Origin: Chitinispirillaceae bacterium
Lineage (GTDB): Bacteria; Fibrobacterota; Chitinivibrionia; Chitinivibrionales; Chitinispirillaceae
Direction: 5' to 3'
NCBI GenBank assembly: GCA_016926315.1
Contig: JAFGOU010000126.1
Span: 1-13,566, forward strand
DNA length: 13,566 bases
Part shown: positions 7,996 to 13,566 of the stretch, piece after piece
How the letters are laid out: each line of letters starts with the position of its first letter
How positions within the stretch are numbered: position 1 is the stretch's first letter
Translations under genes and position numbers: made by a program
The notes under the pieces: model-generated
The model's database searches: none
Told to the model about the DNA's origin: nothing
The model's input: the letters and a program-made list of their open reading frames with translations, nothing else

Positions 7996-8100
7996 TTACG
8001 GTTCCGTCATAAACAGAAAGCGGATGAGCGGTTTCCCGGCCCGGCAGTGGCCGAACGCCGCCTTGTTGCTCAGGCTTCGTTGTCCGCTCACACGCCTCAT
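7996..8100 (-). CDS. Short leader ORF (34 codons) just upstream of the cNMP-binding membrane protein
   Basis: A minus-strand ATG at 8100 opens a frame starting MRRVSGQRSLSNKAAFGH and ending in TAA at 7996-7998, three bases (CCC) before the ATG of the large gene and in the same frame. The best Shine-Dalgarno in the region, AGGAG within GGGAGGAGAGGG (8111-8122), serves an earlier ATG (8108) that reads only Met-Arg-Ala-stop. That stop overlaps the ATG at 8100 (ATGA), which would allow reinitiation. The large gene has only a weak site of its own (CGGAACC). This could be a translated leader that couples translation to the main cistron, or an ancient N-terminal extension cut by a stop codon. No homology is recognised, so it may not be a functional protein. 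Confidence 0.35.
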   Translation of the reverse strand: MRRVSGQRSLSNKAAFGHCRAGKPLIRFLFMTEP

Positions 8101-8142
8101 GCCCGCATGACCCTCTCCTCCCTGCCGCGGTTCGAAGGCAGG
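8025..8142 (-). promoter_or_regulatory. Possible structured mRNA leader with nested hairpins
   Basis: In minus-strand RNA sense, CCTGCC (8142-8137) pairs with GGCAGG (8126-8121) over a 10-base loop. TGAGCGG (8090-8084) pairs perfectly with CCGCTCA (8031-8025), enclosing two smaller potential hairpins, GCCT/AGGC and CGGCC/GGCCG. The segment sits between a strong promoter and the start of the cyclic-nucleotide-binding membrane gene. I compared it from memory with GEMM c-di-GMP, cobalamin and fluoride riboswitches and saw no convincing match. High local GC makes some pairing expected, so this is a candidate only. It overlaps the leader ORF. Confidence 0.3.
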
Positions 8143-8162
8143 TGCAGGCACGGTATATGGTG

Positions 8163-8191
8163 AGTATACTCTGATGGACGGGAAGTGTCAA
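8163..8191 (-). promoter_or_regulatory. Strong sigma-70-type promoter of the cNMP-binding membrane gene
   Basis: On the minus strand a perfect TTGACA (8191-8186) is followed after exactly 17 bases by TATACT (8168-8163; 5 of 6 matches to TATAAT). Transcription would start near 8156 and give a leader of about 164 bases before the ATG at 7992. The -10 lies inside a perfect 10-base palindrome, GAGTATACTC (8162-8171), so a regulator could bind there. This is the best promoter in the window. Confidence 0.72.
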
Positions 8192-8353
8192 TTTTTAATC
8201 ATTGGTGAAGTCGCGGACGCCGCTGTTCTATCGCAACGAGAGGGGGGCGGAGGATACCGGAAACCGCCCGCGCTCCGGATTATCATTATCCCCCCGTTGA
8301 TACGGTACCCGGCACCATTTAAGACCAATTTTATACCCCATTTGATCTCATCA
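8192..8353. other. Non-coding spacer of the divergent control region
   Basis: Together with the flanking leader and promoters this forms a 403-base gap (7993-8395) between divergent genes. I found no credible gene here: a 60-codon plus-strand frame from 8174 has no ribosome site and a composition that looks random. The central part holds imperfect symmetry around GATACCGGA and TCCGGATTATC (about 8250-8285) and an AT-rich stretch from 8315. It most likely binds regulators of both genes. Confidence 0.4.
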
Positions 8354-8362
8354 TGATATACT
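8354..8362 (+). promoter_or_regulatory. Extended -10 promoter of the CNBD-GGDEF gene
   Basis: TGATATACT is an extended -10 element (TGn followed by TATACT), 34 bases before the ATG at 8396. No good -35 is found at 16-18 bases upstream, which is acceptable for extended -10 promoters but may also mean dependence on an activator. The ribosome site GGGGAAA (8384-8390) lies at good spacing from the start codon. Confidence 0.5.
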
Positions 8363-8395
8363 GAAAACACGTCGACCATTTCCGGGGAAACGAAC

Positions 8396-9421
8396 ATGGG
8401 GAAAAAACCGCCGCTATCCAAACGGAAAAAAAAGGCCGTTTCCGCGGCCGTTCCTGCCAGAAAAGCGCTGTCTCCGCACGCCCTGGCCAACCTTCATCCT
8501 CTTCTCTATAATGTCAATCATGAGGAGGTGTGGGGGTTGATCAAGGATCTGCCCACCAGGCGGCTGAAAAAGGGAGAGGTGCTCATTCGCAAGGACCAGG
8601 CCAATACGACCCTGTACCTCGTCCTGAGCGGCCGGTTGACCGTCAACCTTGATTCACCGCATGGAAACCCCGTCGCGTTCATAGAATCCGGCCAGGCCGT
8701 CGGCGAATTGTCGGTCATTGACCACCGCCCGACCTCGGCCGACGTCGTGGCAGAGACGCCCAGCCGGACGCTTTCAATCGACGAGGAAACCTTCTGGCGT
8801 CTCATTGCCGTTTCACACCAGTTTTCCAAAAACATGTTCCTCCTCCTGACCCAGCGACTGCGCACCAGCAACTTTACCATTACCGAAAACATTCGTTTGC
8901 GCGAACTCCTGGAGCACGACGCGAATGTTGACAGCTTGACCGGTCTGCGCAACAGGCGATGGCTTGACGACAATGTCCAGCGGTTCGTCGAGCGGCACCA
9001 GCGGTCGGACCGCCCCCTCTCGCTCGTCATGTTCGATGTCGACCACTTTAAAAAATTCAACGATACCTATGGGCATGCTGCCGGCGACAGCGTGCTGACC
9101 GCGGTGGGTCATGCCATGAATACACAGCTGCGACCCTCGGATTTCGGCGTGCGGTACGGCGGCGAAGAGTTCACCGTTATCTGCCTTGAAACCGACCTGG
9201 CCGGCGGATTTGTTGCCGCAGAGCGGCTGCGTCAGAAAATATCCCTCATGCCGCTTCTCTCGATCGAGGGCACCACCCTGCCGTGCGTGACCGTATCGCT
9301 TGGCGTCGGACAGCTGAATAAAAATGAAAACGCCGCTCGTTTTATCAAACGGGTCGACGACGCGCTGTATCGGGCAAAAAACAGGGGAAGGAACTGTACC
9401 GAGCCGGCCTGGAATGATTAG
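8396..9421 (+). CDS. Diguanylate cyclase with N-terminal cyclic-nucleotide-binding-like domain
   Basis: The 341-residue soluble protein starts with a basic tail (about 1-23), then a cyclic-nucleotide-binding fold (about 38-155) and a GGDEF domain (about 178-338). The GGDEF part is complete: DSLTGLRNRR (179-188), FDVDHFKKFND (213-223), the active motif GGEEF (255-259) and VSLGVG (300-305). It should make c-di-GMP from two GTP. An inhibitory I-site RPSD (246-249) sits exactly five residues before GGEEF, so product inhibition is expected. In the nucleotide-binding cassette, VGELSVIDHRPTSADV, the Arg that contacts the cyclic phosphate is Thr113, so the domain may bind another ligand or none. It is divergent from the membrane protein with two intact cyclic-nucleotide-binding domains, and the two may act on one pathway. 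Confidence 0.9.
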   Translation: MGKKPPLSKRKKKAVSAAVPARKALSPHALANLHPLLYNVNHEEVWGLIKDLPTRRLKKGEVLIRKDQANTTLYLVLSGRLTVNLDSPHGNPVAFIESGQAVGELSVIDHRPTSADVVAETPSRTLSIDEETFWRLIAVSHQFSKNMFLLLTQRLRTSNFTITENIRLRELLEHDANVDSLTGLRNRRWLDDNVQRFVERHQRSDRPLSLVMFDVDHFKKFNDTYGHAAGDSVLTAVGHAMNTQLRPSDFGVRYGGEEFTVICLETDLAGGFVAAERLRQKISLMPLLSIEGTTLPCVTVSLGVGQLNKNENAARFIKRVDDALYRAKNRGRNCTEPAWND

Positions 9422-9440
9422 GCCCTTTGTCTGAATGCCC

Positions 9441-9473
9441 CGGAGCCATACGGTAACATTTTTTCCGGCTCCG
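9441..9473. terminator. Weak candidate hairpin between convergent genes
   Basis: CGGAGCC (9441-9447) and GGCTCCG (9467-9473) form a 7-bp stem with a 19-base loop. A shorter alternative is CCGGC/GCCGG with loop TCC (9465-9477). Both lie in the roughly 100-base gap between the stop of the GGDEF gene (9421) and the stop of the convergent repeat-protein gene (9521). Neither is followed by a proper U-run on either strand, so the termination role is doubtful. It is listed because it is the only structure in the gap. Confidence 0.25.
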
Positions 9474-9520
9474 CCGGCTGATGAGGCGCTCTCTTTGTCA
9501 GAAAAAGACCCCCATCGTTC

Positions 9521-12500
9521 TCATGATCTTTTTTTGTAGGCATCAACGATCATGGACTCGAGGTCGGAGAACGACTGCGAGTCAAGGTATTTTGCAAGCG
9601 CCTGACGATGTTGACGGAAGCGCTTGTAGGCGTCCGACGTTCGTTTTTTGGAAACGAGCTGTTTCAACTCCTTCGCATACTCCCTGGCGTGCTTGACTTT
9701 TTTCTCCCGCTCGCCCCACGCATAGCTCACTTCGGTTTCCAGTGCGGTGAAACGGTCGTGAGAGGTGAACTGCTCGAGGGTTGGCCGCATTTCCCTGAAG
9801 GTCGCATACGCGTAGGCTATTTCGTCCTTTTCAAGCAACTGGCGGATCGCGTCAGTCGCTTCCTCCGCTTCCTCTCTTCCACGCAGCGTGCTGTTGTATC
9901 CCTTCGAGACATTGGCAACGATCTCCCGGTACTCATCGGAGGGCAGATAGCGGGCCAGCGTTTGTTCGCACCTGTTGAATTCCGCCTTCGCTTCAACGGC
10001 CTGTCGCTTCCGTATCATCCGCATGAGCGCGGTGACAAGAGCCCGGGCTTTTTTCCGCTCCGCCATGAACGCATCGTATGACACGGTGACGGCGGTCTTG
10101 AGCCGCACGAAACGGGACCTGTCGAGATAGGTCTCCAGATAGTCGCGCCGTTTGCGGAACGTTTCATATGCGTCAAGGACACGGTCCCGGTTTATCTGGG
10201 CGTACAGCTTTTTTTCGAGGGTTTGAGCGGACCCGCATTTTTTTTCAAAGTCGGTTTTCGCGGCAGCGGCCCGCGCGCCCGCCTTTTTGTAGGTGGAAGA
10301 ACCGAGATAGACCGCGAGGAACGAATCGTTCTGTCTGAACGTCTGGTATGCGGAATCGCCCCGGTTTCGGTTGATGAGCTTGTCCATGGTTTTGATGATG
10401 TGCAACGCATCCTTCTTTTTACCCTGGAGCGCGCTGTTGGACGCTTCAACGCGCTTTGCGAGGCTTTCGTATTCGGGCGCATCGAGGTAAAAGCGCAGGT
10501 CAGCCCCCGCGGCGTTGAATGCGTCGTAGGCCTCTTCGGCGTTGTCCCGGTCGAGAAGGGCGAGGATGCGGGCGGCCTGCTCCCGGGCACGTCCGGCGGC
10601 CTCCTCGAATTCCCTGTTCGCGCGGTCCGTCACGGTTGCCAGCGCGTCAAGTGTTTTGGGATCGCAATAGTTCGCGAGTTCGGGGCGCATTTTCTTGAAC
10701 TGCGCGTAGGCGTGATTCCCTTTGCGCTTTTCGATGAGCCGGCGTATCTGTTTCACCTGCTCGGACGCCCATTGTTTACGCACCTGCAACGCCTTGTAGG
10801 ACGCGATTACCCTTTTGCCCAGCGCTTCGATCGACGGATCTCCCTCAAGGTAGAAGTCGAAATCGTCCTTTACCTTCCGGTAATCGGCGTAGGCCTCTTC
10901 GACCTTATTTTGATCCATGAGCGCCGCAATGGACGTCGCGGTCATCTGCGCCGCGCCGCGCCGCAGCGTATAATCGGCGCTGGCCCTGACCGCGGCGTTC
11001 TTGAGACTGCCGAAAGCATCGCGCGCGCAATACTGCCGCAACAAAGGTTCTTCCTGGCGGAAGAGGTCGTATGCTTTTTGTCCTTCACGGAGCCGCATCA
11101 GGTACTCGATTTCCTGTGACGTGCGGGCAGCGGCCCGCTGCCTTGAGCGAAGATCTGCATGGGCCGCGGAAAGGCGGTCCTTCAGCTCAAAGAACCGCTT
11201 GTCGTCTGCAAGGTCGGTTTTTAACCGTTTTTTCATATCGTCAAAGAGCGCGTACGCCTCTTCAACGCGCGAGTTCTTGAGAAGAGAATCGATCGAGGCC
11301 GCCATGGACCGTGCTTTTTCCCGGCGGAGCATAAAATTCCTCCGGGCTTTATCGACATTCGCCGCCAGCGCGGAAAACCGGCCCTCGTCGAGATGCCGCT
11401 CGAGCAGCAGCCTGTTCCCGTCAAAAAGCTCCCCGGCAGCCGCCCCGTTTCCTGCTTTGATGGAAGATGCTATGTTTCGGCAGAGATATTCGCTCTGTTT
11501 TTTCTGGTCAACAATCACGCTATAGGCGGCGGCGATGTCCTTGCGAAGGCCTTCAAAAGCCTCCCTTGAAAGTCCCGCAATAAGCTCGGCACGGTGCGCT
11601 TCAAACGCGGCGTTTGCCTTTTCAACGTCCTTTTGCGCCAGCATCCCCCGCAGGGTCTGCATTGTTTCGTTTGCCGAAAGCTGTTTCCTGATAAAGCCGA
11701 TATACGCCTGGCCGACGCTCTTTTCAAGCGCTTTGTATGCTCCCTTTTCCAGATGCTGCTTGAGCAGGTCCCGTGATTTGTTCATTTCGGCAAACGCCTC
11801 GGCAATGCGATTCTGATCGAGAAGGCGTTCGATCGACTTTGCTTTTTGGGCGGCCCTGGTCCGCTGCTGCTGGTCCTTGATCGAGGCCGCATCGACGGCG
11901 GCCTTCAAGCTTTCGTACCCGGCGGGATCGGCATAGAGCTTGATCTGCTGCTGGTAAATGCGGAAAACGATGGCAGCCTCTTCCACCTTTCCTGCGTCAA
12001 GCAGGGAACGCGCCTTGGCCGCCCGTTCAAGCGCCAGGACCCTGTTTTTCTCCTCCTCCTTGTCGGACCCCGCCGGTTCGGATAACGGCGCTGTAGCGGC
12101 AGGGGGTTCCCCTCGTTCGCGTTCCGCCTGTCCGGCCTCATCCCGCCCGATAATCGCCGCTGCCGCAGTGTCGGGTGCAATCACCGGGTAATCGGCGTGA
12201 AGGGGGACCGGTTCGGGTTCGCGAGCCGGAACCTCCGGGCGAACGCTCTCTTGAACAGGCGACGGGGAGGGCTGGGCCGTCGGAGTGGATGGTTCGACTG
12301 CTGGGGGCTGCGTTTCGGCATGCCCGGCTTCGTTTCCTTCATAGGTGCCGCGTTCGACGATCGCCTGATCGACCGGGGCCAGGTCCGTTTCCGAAAGGCC
12401 TTTTTGAGCCGCAAGCATCTGGCGGAAATCGTATCCCGCCCGCTGGCCGCCCTTTTCCACGATCGCGATATTGACATTGACAAGAGAGTCTGTTTTGCCC

Positions 12501-12862
12501 TTTACCGATCCTTTAAGCGCGGTGAGCCGGTTTTTATAGTTTTTTTTCTCAGCGCGGGAGAGCTCTCTTTTATGTTTATCAATTTTGAGGGTTATCAGGG
12601 ACAGATGCCTGCGGACGGAGCGGAAGTCCTCTTCGGCGAGAGAAATCTCCGCGTTTTTGAAGCTGCCGTCAAGATCCGCCCTGACCTGGCCCGGAGACTC
12701 CGCGAACGGGTCCTGTTCGCCGGCCCATGCGATTCCGGGGAACGGCGACACCGCTTGGTGGAGCGACGGAAGCCGGCAGAGGTCGCACAGAAGAGGAAGC
12801 GCGACCATCAACGCCCAGGCCATCCAAAGGGGAAAAGGTGAAAGTACCGGTATGCGCATCAT
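9521..12862 (-). CDS. Secreted or periplasmic protein with fourteen 60-residue helical repeats
   Basis: The start is uncertain. The frame is open from a GTG at 12955 (1144 residues), but MMRIPVLSPFPLWMAWALMVALP from 12862 begins a signal peptide with an AWA|GE cleavage site about 46 residues on. ATG 12904 has a better ribosome site (GGTGGG), and the AT-rich stretch 12860-12900 looks like promoter. Numbered from the GTG, the mature protein has a charged helical region (about 83-210), a Pro/Ala/Glu-rich linker (about 213-300) and fourteen helical repeats to the C-terminus. Each unit reads roughly 'I..Ll.....eAY..F......L..yl....f..L...v..ay', with the conserved F/Y/M at 331, 391, 451, 511, 571, 632, 692, 753, 813, 873, 933, 993, 1053 and 1113. 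I recognise no named family; the units are TPR-like in feel but longer. An elongated scaffold or binding surface is likely. Confidence 0.8.
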   Translation of the reverse strand: MMRIPVLSPFPLWMAWALMVALPLLCDLCRLPSLHQAVSPFPGIAWAGEQDPFAESPGQVRADLDGSFKNAEISLAEEDFRSVRRHLSLITLKIDKHKRELSRAEKKNYKNRLTALKGSVKGKTDSLVNVNIAIVEKGGQRAGYDFRQMLAAQKGLSETDLAPVDQAIVERGTYEGNEAGHAETQPPAVEPSTPTAQPSPSPVQESVRPEVPAREPEPVPLHADYPVIAPDTAAAAIIGRDEAGQAERERGEPPAATAPLSEPAGSDKEEEKNRVLALERAAKARSLLDAGKVEEAAIVFRIYQQQIKLYADPAGYESLKAAVDAASIKDQQQRTRAAQKAKSIERLLDQNRIAEAFAEMNKSRDLLKQHLEKGAYKALEKSVGQAYIGFIRKQLSANETMQTLRGMLAQKDVEKANAAFEAHRAELIAGLSREAFEGLRKDIAAAYSVIVDQKKQSEYLCRNIASSIKAGNGAAAGELFDGNRLLLERHLDEGRFSALAANVDKARRNFMLRREKARSMAASIDSLLKNSRVEEAYALFDDMKKRLKTDLADDKRFFELKDRLSAAHADLRSRQRAAARTSQEIEYLMRLREGQKAYDLFRQEEPLLRQYCARDAFGSLKNAAVRASADYTLRRGAAQMTATSIAALMDQNKVEEAYADYRKVKDDFDFYLEGDPSIEALGKRVIASYKALQVRKQWASEQVKQIRRLIEKRKGNHAYAQFKKMRPELANYCDPKTLDALATVTDRANREFEEAAGRAREQAARILALLDRDNAEEAYDAFNAAGADLRFYLDAPEYESLAKRVEASNSALQGKKKDALHIIKTMDKLINRNRGDSAYQTFRQNDSFLAVYLGSSTYKKAGARAAAAKTDFEKKCGSAQTLEKKLYAQINRDRVLDAYETFRKRRDYLETYLDRSRFVRLKTAVTVSYDAFMAERKKARALVTALMRMIRKRQAVEAKAEFNRCEQTLARYLPSDEYREIVANVSKGYNSTLRGREEAEEATDAIRQLLEKDEIAYAYATFREMRPTLEQFTSHDRFTALETEVSYAWGEREKKVKHAREYAKELKQLVSKKRTSDAYKRFRQHRQALAKYLDSQSFSDLESMIVDAYKKRS
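9524..12049 (-). repeat. Fourteen tandem 180-bp coding repeats (60 residues each)
   Basis: The repeat array covers residues about 303-1144 of the long protein. The spacing of the conserved aromatic is 60 residues in eleven of thirteen steps and 61 in two, so indels are almost absent while sequence identity between units is low. Some DNA similarity persists, for example the plus-strand string GCGTAGGCCTCTTC near 10525 and 10886 and CGTACGCCTCTTC near 11250. The last seven units keep a perfect 60-residue register (753 to 1113). Confidence 0.8.
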
Positions 12863-12967
12863 TATAGAAATATAGTACCATTTTGAATGATATACTTCCA
12901 TCATGCAGAAACCCACCACGGTCCTCACCCCCGGAACGACCCAAACGAGAGTCACTGTTAAGAAAGC

Positions 12968-13129
12968 TCATTGCTGCCACTCTACGTTGGTGTCGCTCGG
13001 CAGATAAACGACCGATGGCCTGCGGCCTTCCCTTTTTTCCGGCGGGAATCCTTCGCGGATATACCAGAAGTGCGTCGGTTTATCAAAAGGAGTGTTGATG
13101 ATAGATTCGGAAACTTCAAAACTGCTCAT
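12968..13129 (-). pseudogene. N-terminal fragment of a type III restriction/helicase (res) subunit
   Basis: A 53-codon frame runs from ATG 13129 to TGA 12968. It has a strong ribosome site (TTTTGAGGAAAC before AATAATG) and includes ESIINTPFDKPTHFWYIREG, then GFPPEKREGRRPSVVYLP. This matches from memory the opening of the large BPTD_3080-type restriction endonuclease/DEAD-helicase family ('..INSPFeEP..hw...eG.pp....GRRPa.Y...'). Full-length members have about 900-1000 residues, so only the first 5 percent remains; no helicase motif follows and the next gene is the unrelated repeat protein. The bases just after the stop could contain frame-shifted remnants (W..PGV in another frame), but I cannot show this. 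It is either a decayed gene end left by a deletion, or a domain fragment retained for some reason. Confidence 0.6.
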
Positions 13130-13260
13130 TATTGTTTCCTCAAAATAATAATCTCTGGAATACCAGTTTGAGAAATCCGAGACAATGTCTCGGATTCTCG
13201 ATACTGCGATAGCGCGGAGGCTTTTCGCGCAAAACGTGACCGTTGTTTGTTTTTTTTCAT
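13129..13260 (-). CDS. Small basic ORF (43 aa), probable C-terminal remnant of an operon partner
   Basis: The frame opens at ATG 13260 with MKKNKQRSRFARKASALSQY and ends ...ISQTGIPEIIILRKQ. Its TAA shares its last A with the ATG of the res fragment (TAATG), a coupling junction typical of genes in one operon. The product is basic and has no recognised domain. Given the downstream res fragment, it may be the tail of the gene that preceded res in an intact type III restriction-modification operon, probably the methyltransferase; that is inference only. The ATG itself has no good ribosome site, so it may be incidental. A long inverted repeat (13174-13196) lies inside the frame and encodes ESETLSRI. 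Confidence 0.35.
   Translation of the reverse strand: MKKNKQRSRFARKASALSQYRESETLSRISQTGIPEIIILRKQ
13174..13196. repeat. Perfect 11-bp inverted repeat with one-base centre
   Basis: AATCCGAGACA (13174-13184) and TGTCTCGGATT (13186-13196) flank a single A at 13185. With A13173 bulged, GAG (13170-13172) and CTC (13197-13199) extend the dyad to fourteen pairs. On the minus strand the stem is followed by TTTCTC, so it could weakly terminate transcription from the gene ending at 13293. As double-stranded DNA it looks like an operator. It also lies within the small 43-codon frame, so it could be a coincidence of codon choice. Confidence 0.55.
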
Positions 13261-13292
13261 GAGTGTGCCCGGAAGCCGGATTTCCTGATAAT

Positions 13293-13566
13293 TCAACTGT
13301 TTATAACGTATACTATACCGGAATGTTTTTTCTCCCGGATAAAGCGCAGGTACCCATTTTTATCAAGCGATCCCCTGATACGTTTTCCGGAACAATCAAA
13401 CAGGTCAACGCGCAAAGCATTTGAAAACAGCTTTTCAGGCGGAGGGAATCCGCGGCCCGATATGACGGCAAAACGCACTACCCCCGGCGCCGTTATGGAG
13501 CGCACCTGCCGGCGCCAGAGAGCGCCGGAACCCTCTTCCGCTTTTATCAATGTCACGAAATCAATA
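13293..13566 (-). CDS. C-terminal end of a probable secreted protein (partial, runs off window end)
   Basis: The frame ends with TGA at 13293 and is open up to the window edge, so the start lies beyond it; the GTG at 13556 is only an internal codon. About 90 residues are visible. The last 45 (ALRVDLFDCSGKRIRG, then GYLRFIREKKHSGIVYVINS) follow the pattern 'v.lyD..Gr.v......g...i.....sGvYvv', which resembles the short beta-sandwich C-terminal sorting or secretion tails seen on exported proteins of Fibrobacter and Bacteroidetes-like bacteria. That makes a large surface or secreted enzyme likely. The catalytic part is not visible. The stop is 32 bases before the next small minus-strand frame. 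Confidence 0.6.
   Translation of the reverse strand, partial: IDFVTLIKAEEGSGALWRRQVRSITAPGVVRFAVISGRGFPPPEKLFSNALRVDLFDCSGKRIRGSLDKNGYLRFIREKKHSGIVYVINS

Noticed and set aside
8174..8356. 60-codon plus-strand frame in the divergent control region
   Set aside because: It lacks a ribosome site, lies across both promoters and has random-looking composition.
10223..11119. 298-codon plus-strand frame opposite the repeat protein
   Set aside because: Its periodicity simply mirrors the 180-bp repeats on the other strand.
9524..12049. CRISPR or satellite array
   Set aside because: The 180-bp period is protein-level; units are diverged, in frame and without spacers.
12883..13171. Plus-strand frames at 12883-13098 and 12971-13171
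   Set aside because: They are antisense to the res fragment, start without ribosome sites and show no family pattern.
13308..13318. GTATACTATAC near-palindrome as a promoter or operator
   Set aside because: It lies within the coding end of the last gene (GIVYV) and no matching -35 was seen.

Overview
The window reads as chromosome of a Gram-negative (diderm) bacterium of fairly high GC, rich in secreted and envelope proteins. CotH-type kinases, large pilin-like exoproteins, cyclic-nucleotide sensors and long helical-repeat secreted proteins are a mix I associate with the Fibrobacterota/Chitinivibrionia and similar free-living or metagenome-derived lineages. I saw no marker gene that fixes the phylum, so this is only an inference.

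Layout. (1) Positions 1-103 hold the last 33 codons of a plus-strand gene whose C-terminus resembles CotH proteins. It converges on, and overlaps, a complete CotH-kinase-like gene (64-1446, minus). (2) Upstream of that on the minus strand, 36 bases away, is a membrane-anchored protein with a SurA/PpiC-like N-terminal part and a C-terminal TPR part (1483-3048). (3) Divergent from it is a tight operon of three type IV pilin-like genes (3261-5799), with overlapping reading frames and a good sigma-70-type promoter. Two members are short minor prepilins and the third is a 520-residue PilX/GspK-like exoprotein. (4) A divergent signalling pair follows. On the minus strand (5845-7992) is a membrane protein made of a PqqD-like domain, a site-2-protease-like membrane part whose protease motif looks lost, and two intact cyclic-nucleotide-binding domains. 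On the plus strand (8396-9421) is a cyclic-nucleotide-binding-like plus GGDEF diguanylate cyclase. Between them lies a 403-base control region with a near-perfect minus-strand promoter and a leader that holds inverted repeats and a small leader ORF. (5) The largest gene (9521-12862, minus) encodes a secreted protein with a proline-rich linker followed by fourteen tandem helical repeats of almost exactly 60 residues. (6) The right end (12968-13260) carries two short, TAATG-coupled minus-strand ORFs. The second matches the N-terminus of a type III restriction/helicase (res) family and then stops, so it looks like the scar of a lost restriction-modification operon. The window closes with the C-terminus of another minus-strand gene whose last residues resemble a secretion-tail beta-sandwich.

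How the genes may work together: most of the window serves the cell envelope (surface kinases, chaperone/TPR protein, pilus tip proteins, the repeat protein). The divergent pair is a plausible second-messenger module linking cyclic nucleotide sensing to c-di-GMP synthesis, which often controls pili and adhesion. That link is inference from proximity. No tRNA, rRNA, CRISPR array, transposase or intact mobile element was seen.
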